Below are positions 60,579 through 64,000 of a stretch of 64,000 bases of DNA, one piece after another (the stretch's first letter is position 1; every line of letters begins with the position of its first letter). The notes below the pieces were generated by a model, which had not been told where the DNA came from, did not search any database, and saw only the letters and a program-made list of their open reading frames with translations. Source of the stretch: Planctomycetota bacterium (lineage in GTDB: Bacteria > Planctomycetota > UBA1135 > GCA-002686595); the NCBI GenBank assembly GCA_012959525.1, contig DUDB01000042.1, positions 1-64,000 of the forward strand, in the 5' to 3' direction. Made by a program: the position numbers and the translations under genes.

Positions 60579-61496
60579 ATGGCTAGTATGGAGGTTGACC
60601 TCGCCGGGATTTCCCTGCGAAACCCGATCCTCTCCGCGTCCGGGACCTTTGGGCATGGGGTGGAGATGCAGCACATGGTGGCCCTGGATGAGTTGGGGGG
60701 GCTGGTCAGCAAGACGGTCACCTGTCAGCCACGCCCTGGCAATCCCGCCCCACGCATCGCGGAGACCAAGGCCGGCTTCCTGAACTCCATCGGCCTGGAG
60801 AATCGAGGGATCGAGTCCTACATCGAGTCCGTGCTGCCGGAGGTGGAGAGTGCGGGGACGGTCATCATCACGAACATCGGTGGCGAGAGCGTGGCCGACT
60901 ACGTCGCCGCCGCGGAAGCCCTGGCGGGCTTCGACGTAATCTCTGCTCTGGAAGTCAATCTCTCATGCCCGAACGTGGGCGGAGGCCGGTTGCCATTCAG
61001 CACGGACCCCAAGAGAGCGGAGGAAGTCATGCGTGCGGTGAGCGAGGTCACCGACAAGCCCCTTTGGGCCAAACTCTCGCCCAACGTGACGCGCATCGAG
61101 GAGATCGCCTGCGGCGCCGAGGCCGGGGGAGCCAGCGCGATCACGGCCGTCAATACCCTGCTTGGCCTGGGAGTGGACTGGCGCACGGGGAAGCCTGCCC
61201 TGGCGACCGTCGTGGGTGGCTACTCGGGAATCGGCATGGGCCCCGTGGCTCTGCGCTGTGCATGGCAGTGTGCTCAAGCAGTCGACATCCCCGTGGTTGG
61301 CTGTGGGGGCATTGCCGATGCCGAGGACGTCTTGGCCTTCTTGGCCGTTGGCTGCCATGCCGTGCAGGTGGGTACGGCGAGCTTCTCTGATCCAGGCATG
61401 CTCGGCCGCTTGGCGGCGGAAGTGGAGCAGTTGCTGGACGAAGCCGGCGTGAAGGACGTGCAGGATGTGGTGGGCTGTATGGAGGCCTCCAAGTGA
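60579..61496 (+). CDS. pyrD: Dihydroorotate dehydrogenase, class 1B-like catalytic subunit
   Basis: A 305-residue TIM-barrel flavoenzyme for the fourth step of pyrimidine synthesis. FMN and substrate motifs: ISLRNPILSASGTFG at the start, GLENRGIESY, and NLSCPNVGGG with catalytic Cys, which marks class 1 (Cys base) rather than class 2 (Ser base). C-terminal FMN phosphate motifs: VVGCGGIADAEDVLAFLAVGCHAVQVGTA. Length and motifs fit class 1B, which uses a partner PyrK for electron transfer; no pyrK is seen in the window. Expressed from its own leaderless promoter. The response regulator gene follows after 18 nt. Confidence 0.96.
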   Translation: MASMEVDLAGISLRNPILSASGTFGHGVEMQHMVALDELGGLVSKTVTCQPRPGNPAPRIAETKAGFLNSIGLENRGIESYIESVLPEVESAGTVIITNIGGESVADYVAAAEALAGFDVISALEVNLSCPNVGGGRLPFSTDPKRAEEVMRAVSEVTDKPLWAKLSPNVTRIEEIACGAEAGGASAITAVNTLLGLGVDWRTGKPALATVVGGYSGIGMGPVALRCAWQCAQAVDIPVVGCGGIADAEDVLAFLAVGCHAVQVGTASFSDPGMLGRLAAEVEQLLDEAGVKDVQDVVGCMEASK

Positions 61497-61514
61497 TGTC
61501 CATGGGAGCGTGCC

Positions 61515-62339
61515 GTGCGACTGACTGAGATCACATCGGACATGATGTCGCGCGCCATCAATATCTACTTTGAGCACGCGTTCCCAAAGGCCTTGGGCAA
61601 GAGCCCTGCACGGTCTGCGGAGGAGCTCAAGGAGCATGCTGGTCTCGATCAACCGCTGGCTCTGTTCGATGCTCCGGAGGGTCGGAGTGCAGGAGTACTA
61701 CCGCGCCATGTGGTTCGCCTCGGGAATCACGGTTATCCGTTCATGAAGTTGGTCGTGCAGGAGTACATCCTGGACGGCGAGTACTTCTTCTCCGTGGACA
61801 CTCACGATGCCCTGAAGGTCTCGCCGGAAATGCCCGACTACGAGGCGTGGTGTGAGGTGCGCCGTGAGAATCGGCGCCTGAAAGAGACCATTGAGGAGGC
61901 TTGGGCCGGGGATGGGTTGCCCACGCACCAGGAGCTGCGCTCCCTGGCAGAGGGGATCGCCGGTACGGATGGTCAGGATAGGTGCTCCGGACGGATCATG
62001 GTCGTGGATGACGAGCGGGATGTGGCACTCGGGTTGGCGGCCCTCCTGCGGGGGAAGGGCTTCGAGGTGGAGACCGCGTTCGATGGCCAGGAGGTCGTGG
62101 ATCGCCTCAAGGATGGGGAGGTTCCGGACCTGCTGCTCTTGGACTATTCGATGCCCGAGCTGGACGGCGAAGAGGTGATGTTGACCCTCAGGGCGGACCC
62201 GGAGTTTGCCCAGATGCCCATCCTGCTGGCGACGGCGAGCAACATTGACCTGGAGACCATGACACGGGCGAATGGGCTGCTGAGAAAGCCGTACACCCGA
62301 GGAGTGTTGTTCCAAATGATCCAGGGGCTGATCGGGTGA
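61515..62339 (+). CDS. Response regulator with unknown N-terminal domain
   Basis: A GTG at 61515 (CGTGCCGTG context) gives 274 residues. The C-terminal receiver domain (about 155-274) has IMVVDDERDV, the phospho-acceptor Asp210 in LLLLDYSMPELDG, a Thr in LLATASN and Lys in LLRKPYT. The N-terminal 150 residues are an unrecognised alpha/beta module (SRAINIYFEHAFP, then LFDAPEGRSAGVLPRHVVRLGNHGYPFMKLVVQEY and FFSVDTHDALKVSPEMPDYEAW), followed by a helical linker (EVRRENRRLKETIEE). Receivers are usually N-terminal, so the order is unusual. No kinase is adjacent. It follows pyrD after 18 nt but functional linkage is doubtful. Confidence 0.85.
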   Translation: MRLTEITSDMMSRAINIYFEHAFPKALGKSPARSAEELKEHAGLDQPLALFDAPEGRSAGVLPRHVVRLGNHGYPFMKLVVQEYILDGEYFFSVDTHDALKVSPEMPDYEAWCEVRRENRRLKETIEEAWAGDGLPTHQELRSLAEGIAGTDGQDRCSGRIMVVDDERDVALGLAALLRGKGFEVETAFDGQEVVDRLKDGEVPDLLLLDYSMPELDGEEVMLTLRADPEFAQMPILLATASNIDLETMTRANGLLRKPYTRGVLFQMIQGLIG

Positions 62340-62343
62340 CGGC

Positions 62344-62508
62344 GTGAGCCGTAAGGACTTGGGCCCTTTCAGGGCGCTCTGGTCCGATGGTCGCTTCAAG
62401 CTCGCAGCGAGAGTGCACGGCCTCCAGCGCGGGTGGGGTGCGCAGGTACCCATCTGGAATCAAGTGGAGCCCAACCCACGTCTGCGGGGGTTGTTCCTCT
62501 CCCTCTGA
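62344..62508 (+). CDS. Possible small protein (54 residues)
   Basis: A GTG-started frame 4 nt after the response regulator stop. It encodes 54 residues with mostly G/C third positions as in real genes here, and a basic, Trp-containing sequence (SRKDLGPFRALWSDGRFK, then RGWGAQVPIWNQVE). No signal peptide or known family. It may be a real downstream gene of the regulator operon or chance. The rest of the gap to secA (62509-62588) shows nothing clear. Confidence 0.3.
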   Translation: MSRKDLGPFRALWSDGRFKLAARVHGLQRGWGAQVPIWNQVEPNPRLRGLFLSL

Positions 62509-62588
62509 CCCCGTCTAATGTCCCCCCGAAACCCCGCCCCGAGCCTCCAGTCGGCCCCCAGGATCCCTTACACCACGCTTTTCACTCC

Positions 62589-64000
<1,412 letters not shown>

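Overview
The window looks like part of a Planctomycetota chromosome, most likely from an uncultured, high-GC lineage. The strongest signs are a coupled pair encoding a DUF1549/DUF1553 planctomycete cytochrome c protein and a Tat-exported DUF1501 protein (19584-23959), two zinc-ribbon proteins that start with paired CxxC motifs and carry an acidic-proline or transmembrane linker (50601-53369), and many exported beta-propeller proteins. Housekeeping genes (uvrB, uvrC, xerD-like, lspA, pyrD, secA) fill the right end, so this is ordinary chromosome and not a plasmid or phage. I recognised no rRNA, tRNA, CRISPR array, insertion sequence or prophage. The first gene (subtilisin-like protease) and the last gene (secA) run off the ends.

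Layout. 1-13531: mostly exported proteins, including an S8 protease, an FAD oxidoreductase, two PQQ-type propellers, a large protein of repeated carboxypeptidase-regulatory-like domains, a zinc-protease lipoprotein, a penicillin-acylase-family Ntn hydrolase and a metzincin protease. 13724-19559: a signalling locus. A porin, an exported protein of unknown function and a membrane histidine kinase form one operon, divergent from a hybrid histidine kinase, with structured leader DNA between them. 19584-23959: the DUF1501 and planctomycete cytochrome pair. 24185-29645: three overlapping genes (Ig-like plus LVIVD propeller, YVTN-type propeller, TPR plus thioredoxin-fold protein). 29875-32085: a lipoprotein with 12 Asp-box repeats. 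32171-39319: a heavy-metal RND efflux operon (small Cys/His membrane protein, OMF lipoprotein, adaptor, RND pump, His-rich lipoprotein) behind a promoter with a long 19-bp spacer. 39503-41847: a DUF962 protein, an unknown Cys/His-containing protein and an ankyrin-repeat protein. 42097-46549: a cutC, nagB, sugar kinase-like and sodium:solute symporter gene set that looks like amino-sugar salvage. 46546-53369: a C39-like protease, a membrane protein, a NIL-domain protein, gamma-glutamyltranspeptidase and the twin zinc-ribbon proteins. 53544-64000: DNA repair (uvrBC), a pseudo-peptidase-like exported protein, XerD-type recombinase, LspA, PyrD, a response regulator with an unrecognised N-terminal domain, and SecA.

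Genes are tightly packed. Several neighbours overlap by ATGA, TTGA or TGATG, which suggests translational coupling, and one convergent pair shares a palindromic CTAG as both stop codons. Several genes have a TANNNT hexamer only 5-7 nt before the start codon and no clear Shine-Dalgarno sequence, which suggests leaderless transcripts. The best candidates for undescribed biology are the porin/two-kinase locus with its leader hairpin and terminator, the cutC-containing amino-sugar operon, the twin zinc-ribbon proteins, and the double-propeller/TPR-redoxin operon. All functional statements are from reading the sequence; no database search was run.
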